From Acidimicrobiaceae bacterium (GTDB lineage: Bacteria > Actinomycetota > Acidimicrobiia > Acidimicrobiales > UBA8190): DNA of 64,000 nucleotides. A model generated the notes under the pieces. It had not been told where the DNA came from and searched no databases. It saw only the letters and a list, made by a program, of their open reading frames with translations. Shown here one piece after another: positions 8,599 to 17,355 of this stretch. The DNA is taken from positions 18,597 through 82,596 of the forward strand of contig PLZB01000078.1 of assembly GCA_003151955.1 (NCBI GenBank), written 5' to 3'. Every line of letters starts with the position of its first letter. Position 1 is the stretch's first letter. The position numbers and the translations under genes are program-made.

Positions 8599-9267
8599 CT
8601 ACTGGCGCTGGATGACGCTCACCCCGTCCCCGATGGGGAGGAGGACGACCCGGACCCTGGGGTCGGCGGCGATGGTGTCGTTGAAGGCCCGGATGGCGAC
8701 GACGTCGGGGCTCTGGTCGGCCGGGTCGAGGACCCGGCCGCTCTGGAGGGTGTTGTCGGCCAGGAGGATCCCCCCCACCCGGAGCCGGGGGACGAGCTCC
8801 TCGTAGTAGGCCGGGTAGCCCGTCTTGTCGGCGTCGACGAAGGCCAGGTCGAAGACGGCGTCACCGGGGAGCTCCCGGAGGGTGTCGAGGGCCGGGCCCA
8901 GCTTCAGCTCGATCCGGTCGGCCACCCCGGCCTGCTCCCAGTGGGCCTGGGCGATGGCCGTCCACTCCTCGGAGACGTCGCAACAGAGCAGCCGCCCCTC
9001 CGGCCCCATCCCCCGGACCAGGGCCAGGGCCGAGTACCCGGTGAAGGTCCCGATCTCGATGGCCCTGCGGGCCCCCATGGCCCGGGCCAGGAGCTCCATC
9101 AGGACGGCCTGGTCGTCTCCGATCTGCATCCGGGCCATCTCCCCGGTCCGCTCGGCCGTGACGGCCTGGAGGTCTTGCTGAAGGGGGTCCGGCCCGGTGG
9201 AGTGGTCGGCGGCGTAGTCGGCGATCGGGCCGTCGATGAAGCGGCTCCGGGTGCGGGAGGGGGCCAT
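8599..9267 (-). CDS. O-methyltransferase (CCoAOMT-like, SAM-dependent)
   Basis: A product of about 222 residues from the ATG at 9267 (MAPSRTRSRFIDG); a longer ATG at 9345 adds a non-conserved leader. SAM-binding motif I is EIGTFTGYSALALV, followed by LLCCDVSEEW, and the metal/substrate motif FVDADKTGYPAYYEE and ILLADNTL are present. These are the hallmarks of family 3 O-methyltransferases, cation-dependent enzymes that methylate catechol-like hydroxyls. The substrate is unknown. It is divergent from ilvE. Confidence 0.88.
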   Translation of the reverse strand: MAPSRTRSRFIDGPIADYAADHSTGPDPLQQDLQAVTAERTGEMARMQIGDDQAVLMELLARAMGARRAIEIGTFTGYSALALVRGMGPEGRLLCCDVSEEWTAIAQAHWEQAGVADRIELKLGPALDTLRELPGDAVFDLAFVDADKTGYPAYYEELVPRLRVGGILLADNTLQSGRVLDPADQSPDVVAIRAFNDTIAADPRVRVVLLPIGDGVSVIQRQ

Positions 9268-9414
9268 GGGGTGCAATCTACCGACCCGTTCCGGGCGGGG
9301 GGCGTCTTCCGCCCCAGTGGTACTGTCACGGTCGGCTCGGGCCATTGCGGCCAGCTCGGTTGCCGCACGAAGTCATCCGTCACCCAGGGCGACCATGAGC
9401 CCGTGGAGGGCGGC

Positions 9415-10494
9415 ATGCAGATCACGATGAAGACGACGCCCACGTCACCCGAGGAGCGGGAGCGGATCCTCACGTCGCCGGGGTTCGGGCTGCACCGGAC
9501 CGACCACGTCCTCCAGATCGACTACCGGGGCGACGCAGGCTGGGGCGAGGCCGTCATCAAGCCCTACGGATCGCTCAGCCTGGACCCGGCCACGATGGGC
9601 CTCCACTACGGCCAGCTGATCTTCGAGGGTCTGAAGGCCTTCGTCCAGTCGGACGGGAGCGTCTCCCTCTTCCGGCCGGCCGAGAACGCCCGACGGCTCA
9701 ACGAGTCGGCTCGCCGACTGAGCATGCCGACACTGGACGAGGAGCTGTTCGTCGAGGCGGCCCGGGCCCTGGTTGAGGTCGAACTCGACTGGGTGCCGAC
9801 GGGGCCCGGGCAGAGCCTCTACCTCCGGCCCTTCATGTTCGCCTCCGAGGCCCACATCGGCCTCCGGGTCGCGACCGAGTACTCGTTCCTGATCCTGGCC
9901 ACGCCGGTCGACCCCTTCTTCTCCGCCGAGGTGAGAGCGCTCTCGGTCTGGATCGACCGGGATCACGTCCGGGCGGTGCGGGGGGGAACCGGGAGCGTGA
10001 AGTGCGCCGGCAACTACGCCGCCAGCATGCAGGGAAAGCAGCTGGCCAACGAACAGGGGTGCGACGAGGTCCTCTGGCTCGACGCCATCGATCGGAGGTG
10101 GATCGAGGAGTTGGGCGGGATGAACGTGTGCTTCGTCTACGGGAGCGGAGACGAGGCCCGTCTCGTCACGCCCCCCCTCGACGGATCGATCCTGGCCGGG
10201 ATCACCCGTGCATCACTGCTCGAGCTCGGGCGGTCCCGGGGACTGACCGTCGAAGAGGAGCCGATCGCCATCGACGTCCTCTTCACCGCAATGGCGACCG
10301 GCGAGGTCACCGAGGCGTTCGCCTGTGGAACGGCCACGGTGGTCGCCCCCATCGGGACGATCCTCTGTGACGGCGTCAGCCGGGAGATCTCGGCCACGAG
10401 GCCCGGACCGGTGACCATGGGCCTCCGAGCCGAGCTCCTGGCCATCCAGACGGGGACTTCGCCGGCGTTCCCGGAGTGGCGAACGAGGGTGTAG
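9415..10494 (+). CDS. ilvE: Branched-chain amino acid aminotransferase
   Basis: About 359 residues from the ATG at 9415 (an ATG at 9427 is also possible). This is a fold-type IV PLP enzyme: the Schiff-base lysine lies in GSVKCAGNYAASM, with LHYGQLIFEGLKAF, the strand LYLRPFMFASE, EELGGMNVCFVY and GEVTEAFACGTATVV, all typical of IlvE. It interconverts Val, Leu and Ile with their 2-oxo acids using 2-oxoglutarate in the cytoplasm. It stands alone, not in an ilv/leu operon, and no leader peptide or T-box is visible upstream. Confidence 0.94.
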   Translation: MQITMKTTPTSPEERERILTSPGFGLHRTDHVLQIDYRGDAGWGEAVIKPYGSLSLDPATMGLHYGQLIFEGLKAFVQSDGSVSLFRPAENARRLNESARRLSMPTLDEELFVEAARALVEVELDWVPTGPGQSLYLRPFMFASEAHIGLRVATEYSFLILATPVDPFFSAEVRALSVWIDRDHVRAVRGGTGSVKCAGNYAASMQGKQLANEQGCDEVLWLDAIDRRWIEELGGMNVCFVYGSGDEARLVTPPLDGSILAGITRASLLELGRSRGLTVEEEPIAIDVLFTAMATGEVTEAFACGTATVVAPIGTILCDGVSREISATRPGPVTMGLRAELLAIQTGTSPAFPEWRTRV

Positions 10495-10707
10495 GCGGGA
10501 GCGATCCCGGACCGCTCGGGTCTCCCCGACGACGGAGCGGACGGCCCGGCCGTCCTCGAGGGATTCGATTGCCGGGCCGTCGAATTCCACCAGCGGGCCA
10601 CGTCCTGCATGCCGATGTCGAGAATCGGGTGACAGCTTCGACATCGGCCCTCGTCACCGAGGGCCTGATCCTGTTGACCGGGGCCATGGCGGCGGGTCCG
10701 ATGGGGG

Positions 10708-11019
10708 AGTACCGGCTACGGCCGGCTCGAGGCCCTGACCGGGAACCCGATGGTGTCGCTCAACCGGGCCGTCGCCCTGGCCATGGCCGAGGGTCCGGCC
10801 GCCGGCCTGGCCCTCCTCGAGGGCCTCGGCGAACGGCTCGGGGACCACCACCGGCTTCACGCCGTCCGGGCCCATCTCCTGGAGGAGGCCGGGGACCCGG
10901 CGTCGGCGGCGACCGCGTACCGGGCCGCTGCGGCCGGCACCAGGAACATCCGGGAGCAGCAGTACCTGGCCCTCCGGGCCGCCCGGTTGGCCGGGGTCAG
11001 GGGGCAGGGAGGTTGGTGA
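10708..11019 (+). pseudogene. ECF sigma factor C-terminal remnant
   Basis: The open frame YGRLEALTGNPMVSLNRAVA, then GPAAGLALLEGLGE, HHRLHAVRAHLLEEAGD and EQQYLALRAARLAG, matches the TPR-like C-terminal extension of SigJ/ECF41-42-type factors (DUF6596 group). Everything upstream that would hold the sigma-2 and sigma-4 regions is missing, and a stop precedes the frame. The 3' end overlaps the convergent copper monooxygenase-like gene by about 23 bp. The 213 bp between ilvE and this remnant hold nothing I can identify. Confidence 0.55.
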
Positions 11020-12169
11020 CCGACTCGACGATGCCGAGGCACATCTCGTCGGAAGAGCCGTCGCCCCAGGTGACGAAGTGGGGGGCGACGCCTCGCAGGA
11101 GGGGGAGCTCCTGGCCCAGCTTGGCGTTGTAGGTGCAGGTGACCTGGACCTTGTCCCCGGCGGCGAAGGGGGCCGGGGGGGAGATGTCGTAGAAGCGCTG
11201 GTTGTTGAAGTCGTAGTTGCTCATGTCGAGCAGCGTCTTCGCCCCGGGTGTGCCCGGGTTCAGGACGATCTTCATCCCCACCCCGAGCAGGTGCATGTGG
11301 GCCACGACCCGGACGATGTAGCCCGAGCTCCTCAGGGGCCAGATGCAGGAGGTGGTGGCCCCGGCCGGCGGGTTCTGGGGGTCCCGGCCGCAGATCTCCT
11401 CCAGGGTGCCCACGAAGTCGGCCTGGGACTGCCCGGTCCGCGACGCCAGGCTGGCCAGCTCGGCTGTCCGGTCGCAGAGGGGCCCGGAGACTGTGGCGGG
11501 GCAGGGGATGTCGGGTGGGGCCGGGGCCAGGGTGAGGTGGAGGGGCTGGAGGGTCGACCCGGCGGCGGGGACGGTGTCGAGCTGGATCTTGGGGGTGACG
11601 GGCTGGTCCCCTACGAGGAGGTTGTAGTGGATCTGGGCCACCACCAGGCTCCCGGCCGGGAAGAGCTCCCCGGTGCCGGTCGGGGTGTCGACCAGCTTCT
11701 GGCCCGGGGCCCAGCCCGACAGCCAGGGCGTCCCCGAGATGTGCCCGTCCACGGAGGTCTTGCCGAAGGGCAGGTTCAGGGAGGTGTGGGGCAGGACCGT
11801 CTCCCCGAAGCAGGTCCATCCGGTCCCGCCGTTGTCGAGGGCCTGGGCCTGGGAGGCCAGCTGGGGCGGGATGAGGAAGAGGATGGCGTGGTGGACCTCG
11901 GGGCTGCCCGGGAGGAACTGGCTGGCCACGATCATCTCGTCGGCGGTGACCTTGGGGTCGATCAGGGTGCAGTGGTAGTCGTCGGTCCCGCCCGTCGGCG
12001 CCTTCGGCGTGTAGGCCTTCGAGGCCGTGATGGTGGTGACGTGGACGTCGGAGGCGAGGGCCTTGGCCGAGGCCGTCGTCGTCCCCGGCGAGGAGCACCC
12101 CGCCGTGAGGGCCCCCACGGCCACGACCACGGACGCGGCACGCCAGCCCACGACCCCCCTGATCTTCAT
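10997..12169 (-). CDS. Copper type II (PHM-like) monooxygenase lipoprotein
   Basis: About 390 residues from the ATG at 12169, beginning with a lipoprotein signal (VVAVGALTAGCSSPG; lipobox TAGC). All six copper ligands of the peptidylglycine-hydroxylating/dopamine beta-monooxygenase fold can be matched in order: VHHAILF (two His, CuH), AQIHYNLL (third CuH His), HMHLLG (two His of CuM) and SSDEMCLG (Met of CuM). Cysteines lie at several disulphide-like positions (YHCTL, WTCFGE, IPCPA, EEICG, TSCIW). The family hydroxylates aliphatic C-H bonds with ascorbate-like reductants; here the substrate is unknown. It would sit on the outer face of the membrane. Longer in-frame starts upstream run into the small ORF and are unlikely. 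Confidence 0.8.
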   Translation of the reverse strand: MKIRGVVGWRAASVVVAVGALTAGCSSPGTTTASAKALASDVHVTTITASKAYTPKAPTGGTDDYHCTLIDPKVTADEMIVASQFLPGSPEVHHAILFLIPPQLASQAQALDNGGTGWTCFGETVLPHTSLNLPFGKTSVDGHISGTPWLSGWAPGQKLVDTPTGTGELFPAGSLVVAQIHYNLLVGDQPVTPKIQLDTVPAAGSTLQPLHLTLAPAPPDIPCPATVSGPLCDRTAELASLASRTGQSQADFVGTLEEICGRDPQNPPAGATTSCIWPLRSSGYIVRVVAHMHLLGVGMKIVLNPGTPGAKTLLDMSNYDFNNQRFYDISPPAPFAAGDKVQVTCTYNAKLGQELPLLRGVAPHFVTWGDGSSDEMCLGIVESVTNLPAP

Positions 12170-12242
12170 CCCCGGAACACTACCGGCCAGTCGGCGGCGG
12201 TTCCGGGCGCGCCCGGAACCGTCTGGCGAGCACCAGGAGCGC

Positions 12243-12392
12243 TCACTCCCATTCATCCCGAAGGATGTCGAGCTCATCGGAGCGAAAGACCCCGGGAAGG
12301 CTTCCGGCGAAGCGCTCCAGGACATCCTCAACCGGACCGTCACCGTCGTCACGACCTCGAGTGTCTCTGCGGATCTCCGGGGCGCCCGACAT
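12243..12392 (-). CDS. Hypothetical 49-residue protein after hicB
   Basis: A short ORF from an ATG at 12392, only 5 bp after the hicB stop and on the same strand, ending LERFAGSLPGVFRSDELDIL-RDEWE. The acidic C-terminus and the spacing suggest a possible partner or passenger of HicB. It has no HicA-like double-stranded RNA-binding fold and no clear ribosome binding site. I do not recognise it; it may be spurious. Confidence 0.35.
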   Translation of the reverse strand: MSGAPEIRRDTRGRDDGDGPVEDVLERFAGSLPGVFRSDELDILRDEWE

Positions 12393-12397
12393 GGGAG

Positions 12398-12622
12398 TCA
12401 AGCCGCGACGGTGACGGCGAGCATCTGGGGAGCGGCCAACTCCTCGGGAATGGGTTCACCATCAGCCTGCAGACCGGCAATGTGCACCTCGATGGCTTCG
12501 ACGGCGCGTTCCCTGCATTCCTCGACGGTGGCTCCCCGGGTGAAGCATCCCGGCAGCGCGGGGACGGTCACGAAGAAACCTCCGGACTCCTCTGCCTCCA
12601 CGACGATCGAGTAGGTGCGCAT
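12398..12622 (-). CDS. HicB-like antitoxin, orphan
   Basis: A 74-residue protein with the HicB partial RNase H fold: YSIVVEAEESGGFFVTVPAL, the PGCFTRGATVEECRERAVEAIE helix region and a short tail. The ATG at 12622 is nine bases after a GAGAGG. HicB proteins bind and neutralise the HicA mRNA-interferase toxin, normally encoded immediately upstream. Here the upstream gene is an unrelated oxidoreductase and only a 49-codon ORF follows, so no HicA is visible. It may be a solitary HicB-domain protein or a relic. Confidence 0.78.
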   Translation of the reverse strand: MRTYSIVVEAEESGGFFVTVPALPGCFTRGATVEECRERAVEAIEVHIAGLQADGEPIPEELAAPQMLAVTVAA

Positions 12623-12669
12623 CGACTCCATCCTCTCAGAGGGGCTCACAGACAAGGCCCTGCCCGGAG

Positions 12670-13734
12670 TCAGCGGAGCAGTCCACGGCCCGTCACCAGG
12701 GGGAGGTCCAGCGCGCTCAGGAGCCCCGGCCGGGCCTCGACGACGGCGGGGACGGCGTTGACGAGACGCATGGCGGTGGCCTTCAGGCCGGCCGTGTTGT
12801 GGTCGCCGTCGGAACCGAGGAGCTGGAGGTCGAGGGTGTAGTTGGGCTCCCCGGAGACGATCACCCGGTAGCAGCCATGGCCGGCGGGCTGGGGCCAGTC
12901 CGGGGCGAGGTCGTCGTGGAGGCGGGTGACGTGCTCGAGGACGATGACGGGGCGGCCGCCGAGGATGCCCCGGACCTCGAAGTGGAGGGCCCCGACGGTC
13001 CCGGCCGCGATGGGGCCGGCGTCGACGGTGAAGTCCTCGGTGGCCGGGAGCCGCTCGTACCACTCCTCGACGGAGTCGAGCTCGACCCCGAGGCCGGCGG
13101 CGAGCTGGTGGACGACGCTCCCCCAGGCCATGGTGAGGACGCCGGGCTGGAGGATCATGGGGATCTCGTCGAGGGGCCGGCCGAAGCCCATGATGTCGAA
13201 GAGGACCATGGCCTGGTCGTAGGTGTTGTAGTTGAGGATCTCCATGCATCGGACCTCGTCGATCCGCTCGGAGACGCCGGTGAGGACGAGGGGGAGGGCG
13301 TCGTTGGCGAAGCCGGGGTCGACGCCGTTGACCCAGAGGGAGACCCCCCCGTCGAGGGCGGCCTGGCGGACGGGGGCGGCCATCTCGGCCGCGACCTGGT
13401 CGGGGAACTGGAGGAAGACCGGCCCCGAGGAGACCACGTTGATGCCGGCCCGGAGGAACCGCTGGAGGTCTTCCATGGCTTCGAAGAGGCGGTGGTCGGC
13501 CATGGCGGTGTGGACGATGCAGTCCGGTTGGAGGGCCAGGAGGGCCTCGGCGTCGGTGGTGGCGGCCACCCCGAGCTCCCGGCCCAGGCCGGCGAGGTCC
13601 CCGGCGTCCCGGCCGGCCTTCTCCGGGTTCGAGACCCAGACTCCGACGAGGTCGAGGTCGGGCCGGGCGTCGATCCCGGCGATGGCGTGGCGGCCGACGT
13701 TGCCGGTGCTCCACTCGACGACTCGGTAGGTCAC
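12670..13734 (-). CDS. DapB-like NAD(P)H-dependent amine dehydrogenase family protein
   Basis: A 354-residue protein with an N-terminal Rossmann fold (YRVVEWSTGNVGRHAI, GVWVSNPEKAGRDAG, PDCIVHTAMAD) of the dihydrodipicolinate-reductase-like type. The rest follows the group annotated as NAD(P)H-dependent amine dehydrogenase, related to 2,4-diaminopentanoate dehydrogenase (GVDPGFANDALPLVLTG, MEILNYNTYDQ). The GTG start at 13734 has AAAGGAG seven bases upstream. It is the last gene of a run that begins with a cytochrome P450. In actinobacteria such genes often sit in lipid or steroid catabolic clusters, but the reaction is unknown. Confidence 0.75.
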   Translation of the reverse strand: MTYRVVEWSTGNVGRHAIAGIDARPDLDLVGVWVSNPEKAGRDAGDLAGLGRELGVAATTDAEALLALQPDCIVHTAMADHRLFEAMEDLQRFLRAGINVVSSGPVFLQFPDQVAAEMAAPVRQAALDGGVSLWVNGVDPGFANDALPLVLTGVSERIDEVRCMEILNYNTYDQAMVLFDIMGFGRPLDEIPMILQPGVLTMAWGSVVHQLAAGLGVELDSVEEWYERLPATEDFTVDAGPIAAGTVGALHFEVRGILGGRPVIVLEHVTRLHDDLAPDWPQPAGHGCYRVIVSGEPNYTLDLQLLGSDGDHNTAGLKATAMRLVNAVPAVVEARPGLLSALDLPLVTGRGLLR

Positions 13735-13757
13735 GGGATTACTCCTTTGTAGGGTGA

Positions 13758-14546
13758 TCAGACGTCGGGGAAGCCCAGGGAGAGGTTGGGGGCCTCGGTG
13801 CCCCCGTCGACCTCGAGAATCTTGCCGGTGATGTAGCCGCCCGCGGGGGAGACGAGGTAGACGACGGCGGCGGCGATGTCCTCGGGGTCGCCGATCCGGC
13901 GGAGGGGGGTGGCCTGCTCCATGGACCGGCGCATGGTCTCGTCGTTGAGGACGATGTCGAGGGCGGAGGTGGCCACCGAGCCGACGGCGATGGCGTTGAC
14001 CCGGATCCGGGGGGCGAGGTCCCGGGCCGCCAGCCGGGTGTAGTGGGCCAGGGCCGCCTTGGCCGTCCCGTAGGCGAGAAAGCCGCGGTCGGCCAACCGG
14101 CCCATGGCCGAGGAGATCCCGACGACCGCTCCCCCGTCGCCGTCGAGCATGTGGGGGACGGCGGCCCGGGTCAGGGCGTGGGCCGTGGAGACGTTCCAGT
14201 GGAAGGCCGCCTCCAGGGCCCGGGGCGAGGTGTCGAGGAAGGCCCCGGGCATGGTCCCCCCGACATTGTTGACGACGATGTCGAGTCGGCCGAACCGCTC
14301 CTTGGCCACCTCGGCCAGGTTGGCCACGGCCTCGAGGTCGTCGAGGTCGGCCGGGACGACCTCGGCTTGTCGTCCGGCGGTCTCGATCCGGCCGGCCACC
14401 TGCCGGAGCTGCGCCTCGGTGCGGGACGAGATGACCACGTCGCAGCCCGCCTCGGCCAGGGCCACGGCCACGGCGGCCCCGATGCCCCGGCCGGCGCCCG
14501 TGACGACGGCGACCCGGTCGGTGAGTCGGAAACGGTCCAGGATCAT
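13758..14546 (-). CDS. Short-chain dehydrogenase/reductase
   Basis: A 262-residue classical SDR. The cofactor motif [11 protein letters not shown] is at residue 17, NNVGG follows, and the catalytic Tyr-Lys pair lies in [10 protein letters not shown], with a Ser upstream (VVGISSAMG). The FabG-like C-terminus [14 protein letters not shown] is present. [10 protein letters not shown] after beta-2 suggests NADP(H) preference. GAGGAG precedes the ATG by five bases. It lies in the P450 gene run; oxidation or reduction of an alcohol/ketone intermediate is likely, substrate unknown. Confidence 0.87.
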   Translation of the reverse strand: MILDRFRLTDRVAVVTGAGRGIGAAVAVALAEAGCDVVISSRTEAQLRQVAGRIETAGRQAEVVPADLDDLEAVANLAEVAKERFGRLDIVVNNVGGTMPGAFLDTSPRALEAAFHWNVSTAHALTRAAVPHMLDGDGGAVVGISSAMGRLADRGFLAYGTAKAALAHYTRLAARDLAPRIRVNAIAVGSVATSALDIVLNDETMRRSMEQATPLRRIGDPEDIAAAVVYLVSPAGGYITGKILEVDGGTEAPNLSLGFPDV

Positions 14547-14574
14547 GGTTGCTCCTCGGGTCGGGAAACGGTGG

Positions 14575-15384
14575 TCAGTAGCCGGGAAAGACGGCCCGGA
14601 GCTCGTCGAGGGCGATGGTGGTGCTCTCGTAGACGAGCTCGGCCGGGGTGTGGGCGCGGTCCATCCGGCCGGTCAGGAGCCGGGGGAGGGCTTCGGCGGG
14701 GAGGGTCAGGGACCCGTCGACCCCCTCGGCCCGGGGCCCGCCGGGGAGGAGCCGGCTGTGGTCGCCGATCTCGAGGAGGAACTGGTAGCCGGGCCAGGTG
14801 GTGGAGATGGCGATCCGGGCCGGCTCGCTGCCGATCTCCCGACCCAGGACCTCGGGGCGGACCCCCTGGAGGCCGAGGGGGTTGGTGACGAGGATCTCGG
14901 CGGCGTCCTCGGCCAGGGGGGCGGCCGGGTCGATGCTGGCCAGGATGTCCCAGCGGTGCAGGGCGTGCTCGGCCAGCCGGGCCAGGACGACCGAGAGGAG
15001 AGGCTGGGGGGCGGCCTGCCAGGGGACCTTGATCCCCAGGCCGGCCAGGGTGGCGTCGTCGAGGGTCTCGAGGGCGGTCACATAGGCCCCGTCGGCCTGG
15101 ACGAAGCCGGCGGCCTGCCCGGCCGGGTCGAGGCCGTCCCAGCGGGCCCAGACAGGGGCGTAGCGGTCGGTGGGGAAGGGCTCCCCCCCGGCCCGGGCCG
15201 CCTCCAGGTTGGCCAGGGCGATCTCGGCCGTCGATCCCAGGTGGGAGAGGACCTGGGCCCGGGTCCAGTCCGGGCAGCAGGAGGCGGCCGTCAGGTCGGC
15301 CGGCCCGGAGCCGGCGGCGAAGCCGGCCAGGTCGTGGTGGCTGTGGCGGAGGGCGGAGACGACCTCCCGGGGGCTGGTGGTCAC
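14575..15384 (-). CDS. Maleylpyruvate isomerase-family mycothiol-dependent enzyme
   Basis: About 269 residues from a GTG at 15384. The N-terminal DinB/MDMPI helical domain shows the metal-site pattern: a His in the first helices (SHHDLAGFA), the [14 protein letters not shown] segment with its conserved His, and [13 protein letters not shown] with two His near residue 150. A C-terminal SCP2-like half follows. Members use mycothiol, the actinobacterial thiol, but few have known substrates. The start overlaps the stop of the upstream PPOX gene by four bases (GTGA), so the pair is translationally coupled. Confidence 0.8.
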   Translation of the reverse strand: MTTSPREVVSALRHSHHDLAGFAAGSGPADLTAASCCPDWTRAQVLSHLGSTAEIALANLEAARAGGEPFPTDRYAPVWARWDGLDPAGQAAGFVQADGAYVTALETLDDATLAGLGIKVPWQAAPQPLLSVVLARLAEHALHRWDILASIDPAAPLAEDAAEILVTNPLGLQGVRPEVLGREIGSEPARIAISTTWPGYQFLLEIGDHSRLLPGGPRAEGVDGSLTLPAEALPRLLTGRMDRAHTPAELVYESTTIALDELRAVFPGY

Positions 15385-15881
15385 GCCGGCCGGGTGGAGG
15401 GGAGGCCGAGCTTGCGGTGGTCCCAGGAGACCGTCCGGTCGACGTGGAGCTTGATGACGACCCGCTTGACCAACATGGTCTCGACGAAGGGCCGGAGCTC
15501 CTCGGTGTAGGGGGAGTAGTAGCGCTCGAAGACGTTGACGCCGAGCTCCCAGAGCCGGTCGGGGTCCTCGACGATCTCGGCCTTCCCGACGAGCTCGACC
15601 CCCCGGAGCTCCTCGTAGTAGTCCCCGTCCTCGAAGAGGCAGGTGAGCCTGGGGTCCCGCCGGAGGTTCTGGACCTTCTGGGCCTTGGCCTTCGTCTCGA
15701 CGGCGATCGCCCCCTCCAGGAACCCGTACCACATGGCCACGGCGTGGATCGATCCGTCGGGTCCCATCGAGCACATCGACAGGGGGCGGCGCTCGGCCAG
15801 GAAGGCGTCGACCTCCTCCGGGGCCATCTTGATGAGGTCCCGCTGCTTGACCCCGTGGCCCATCTGCTGGGGCTGCTCCAT
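15381..15881 (-). CDS. Pyridoxamine 5'-phosphate oxidase-fold (PPOX/F420-type) protein
   Basis: A 166-residue split-barrel protein. It includes the substrate/cofactor strands MCSMGPDGSIHAVAMWYGF and KAQKVQNLRRDPRLTCLFEDG, and ends with the usual HRKLGLPSTR-type tail. This subgroup commonly binds F420 or FMN/haem and reduces small substrates. GGAGGGG precedes the ATG. It lies between the P450 and a mycothiol-dependent isomerase-family gene, suggesting a redox role on the same substrate class. Confidence 0.8.
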   Translation of the reverse strand: MEQPQQMGHGVKQRDLIKMAPEEVDAFLAERRPLSMCSMGPDGSIHAVAMWYGFLEGAIAVETKAKAQKVQNLRRDPRLTCLFEDGDYYEELRGVELVGKAEIVEDPDRLWELGVNVFERYYSPYTEELRPFVETMLVKRVVIKLHVDRTVSWDHRKLGLPSTRPA

Positions 15882-15997
15882 CGGTCGTCCCCTCCTCCCC
15901 GGCCCCCTGGCCGGTCCCCAGCCTGGCCCGGTCCGCCCGAGTCCGCCACCCGGTCCGGCCCGACCCCCCTGGGGATGGGTCCCTCGGACGGGCCCGG

Positions 15998-17275
15998 TCA
16001 GGGAGAAACGGTGCAGGGGAGGTGCTTGATGCCGTTGATGAAGTTGGAGAGGAGCCGGTCGGGAGGGCCGGTCGCCACCAGGCCGGGGGCCCGGGCGAAG
16101 AGCTCCCGGAACATGACGGTCATCTCCCGGCGGGCCAGGTGGGCCCCGAGGCAGAAGTGGGGACCGGCCCCCCCGAAGCCGACGTGGGGGTTGGGGTTTC
16201 GCAGGACGTCGAACCGGTCCGGGTCGGTGAAGACCGCCTCGTCCCGGTTCCCCGAGTTGTAGAAGAGGAGGACCTTGTCCCCCTCGGCGAACTCCTGGCC
16301 CGAGACCGTGGTGGGCCCGGTCACGGTCCGCCGCATGAAGATGACCGGAGTGGCCCAGCGGACGATCTCGTCCACGGCGGTGGCGGAGACCCCCTCGACG
16401 TCGGCGGCCCAGACGGCCCGCTGGTCGGGGTGCTCGGTCAGGGCCCAGAGGCCGTGGCTGATGGCGTTGCGGGTGGTCTCGTTCCCGGCCACCACCAGGA
16501 GGATGAAGAAGGAGGCCAGCTCGGCGTGGGTGAGGGCCTCTCCGTCCAGGTTGGTGTTCACGAGAGCCGAGGTGAGGTCGTCGGTCGGGTTGTCGATGCG
16601 GAAGGCGGCCAGGCTCTGCATCAGGGCGCTCAACTCCAGGGCGGCCCCGACGAAGGCGGCCATGATGTCGCTGCCCTCGGGGATGTACTCGGGGTCCCCG
16701 GCGCTGAGGATGACGTTCGAGCAGCGGAAGACGGTCTCGTAGTCGGCCTCGGCCACGCCCATCATGTCGCAGATGATCTTGAGGGGGAGCCGGGCCGCCA
16801 CCTCGGTGACGAAGTCCCCCCCGCCCGAGGCCAGGAGGTCATCGACGATGTCGGCGGCGACGGCGCTGACGGTGCCCTCGATGGAGGCGACCATCCGGGG
16901 GTTGAAGGCCGAGGAGACGATCCGGCGGAGCCGGGCGTGCTTGGGGTTGTCCTCGTTGATCATCCCCCCGAAGAACTCGTTCATCTCCGGGGGCATGTCG
17001 ATGACGCTGGTGGCCCCCTTCCCGGAGCAGAACCGCTCGGGGTGGCGACTCATCTCGGTGATGTCGCCGTGGCGGGTGACGGCCCGGTAGCCGGGGCCCC
17101 TGGGGAGGTCGATGCCGAGGCCGGGGGGGAGTTCCGGCTCCTCGAAGAAGGCGAAGGGGCGGTCACGGCGCATCGCCGCGAAGGCGGCCTCCCGTTCCGG
17201 CCAGGGTCGGGCCCAGAACTCGATGTCGGAGAGGTTCACCTGGTCCAGGTCCACGGAGGGGAGGTCGAGGTCCAC
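15998..17275 (-). CDS. Cytochrome P450 (CYP125/142/124-like)
   Basis: A 425-residue soluble P450. Key elements are the I-helix AGNETTRNA, the K-helix ExxR within EIVRWATP, and the haem loop FGGAGPHFCLGAHLARRE with its proximal Cys. The N-terminal region (GKGATSVIDMPPEMNEFFG, NPKHARLRRIVSSAF) resembles mycobacterial steroid-side-chain hydroxylases of the CYP125/142/124 group. Terminal oxidation of a steroid or branched lipid is a reasonable inference given the echA20-ipdABC genes 13 kb away, but is not proven. The GTG start has AAGGAG close upstream. It leads a five-gene run and has an inverted repeat 23 bp upstream. Confidence 0.88.
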   Translation of the reverse strand: MDLDLPSVDLDQVNLSDIEFWARPWPEREAAFAAMRRDRPFAFFEEPELPPGLGIDLPRGPGYRAVTRHGDITEMSRHPERFCSGKGATSVIDMPPEMNEFFGGMINEDNPKHARLRRIVSSAFNPRMVASIEGTVSAVAADIVDDLLASGGGDFVTEVAARLPLKIICDMMGVAEADYETVFRCSNVILSAGDPEYIPEGSDIMAAFVGAALELSALMQSLAAFRIDNPTDDLTSALVNTNLDGEALTHAELASFFILLVVAGNETTRNAISHGLWALTEHPDQRAVWAADVEGVSATAVDEIVRWATPVIFMRRTVTGPTTVSGQEFAEGDKVLLFYNSGNRDEAVFTDPDRFDVLRNPNPHVGFGGAGPHFCLGAHLARREMTVMFRELFARAPGLVATGPPDRLLSNFINGIKHLPCTVSP

Positions 17276-17297
17276 GGGGCTCCTTGCGTCGAGGGGC

Positions 17298-17318
17298 GGA
17301 ACATATCGGCAGTGTTCC
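17298..17318. promoter_or_regulatory. Inverted repeat upstream of P450 operon
   Basis: Perfect six-base arms GGAACA-N9-TGTTCC in the 80-bp gap ahead of the P450 start. It is a good candidate for a dimeric repressor site. It does not match the KstR core (AAC-N2-GTT) that controls steroid genes in mycobacteria, nor the CTGRC-N5-RTCAG sites elsewhere in this window. Confidence 0.5.
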
Positions 17319-17355
17319 TGCCACTATCCAAGCACCGGGTGGCGACGGGGGCGAG

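Noticed and set aside
10495..10707. Coding remnant between ilvE and the sigma-factor fragment
   Set aside because: Frames on both strands give short, arginine-rich peptides without a recognisable family.
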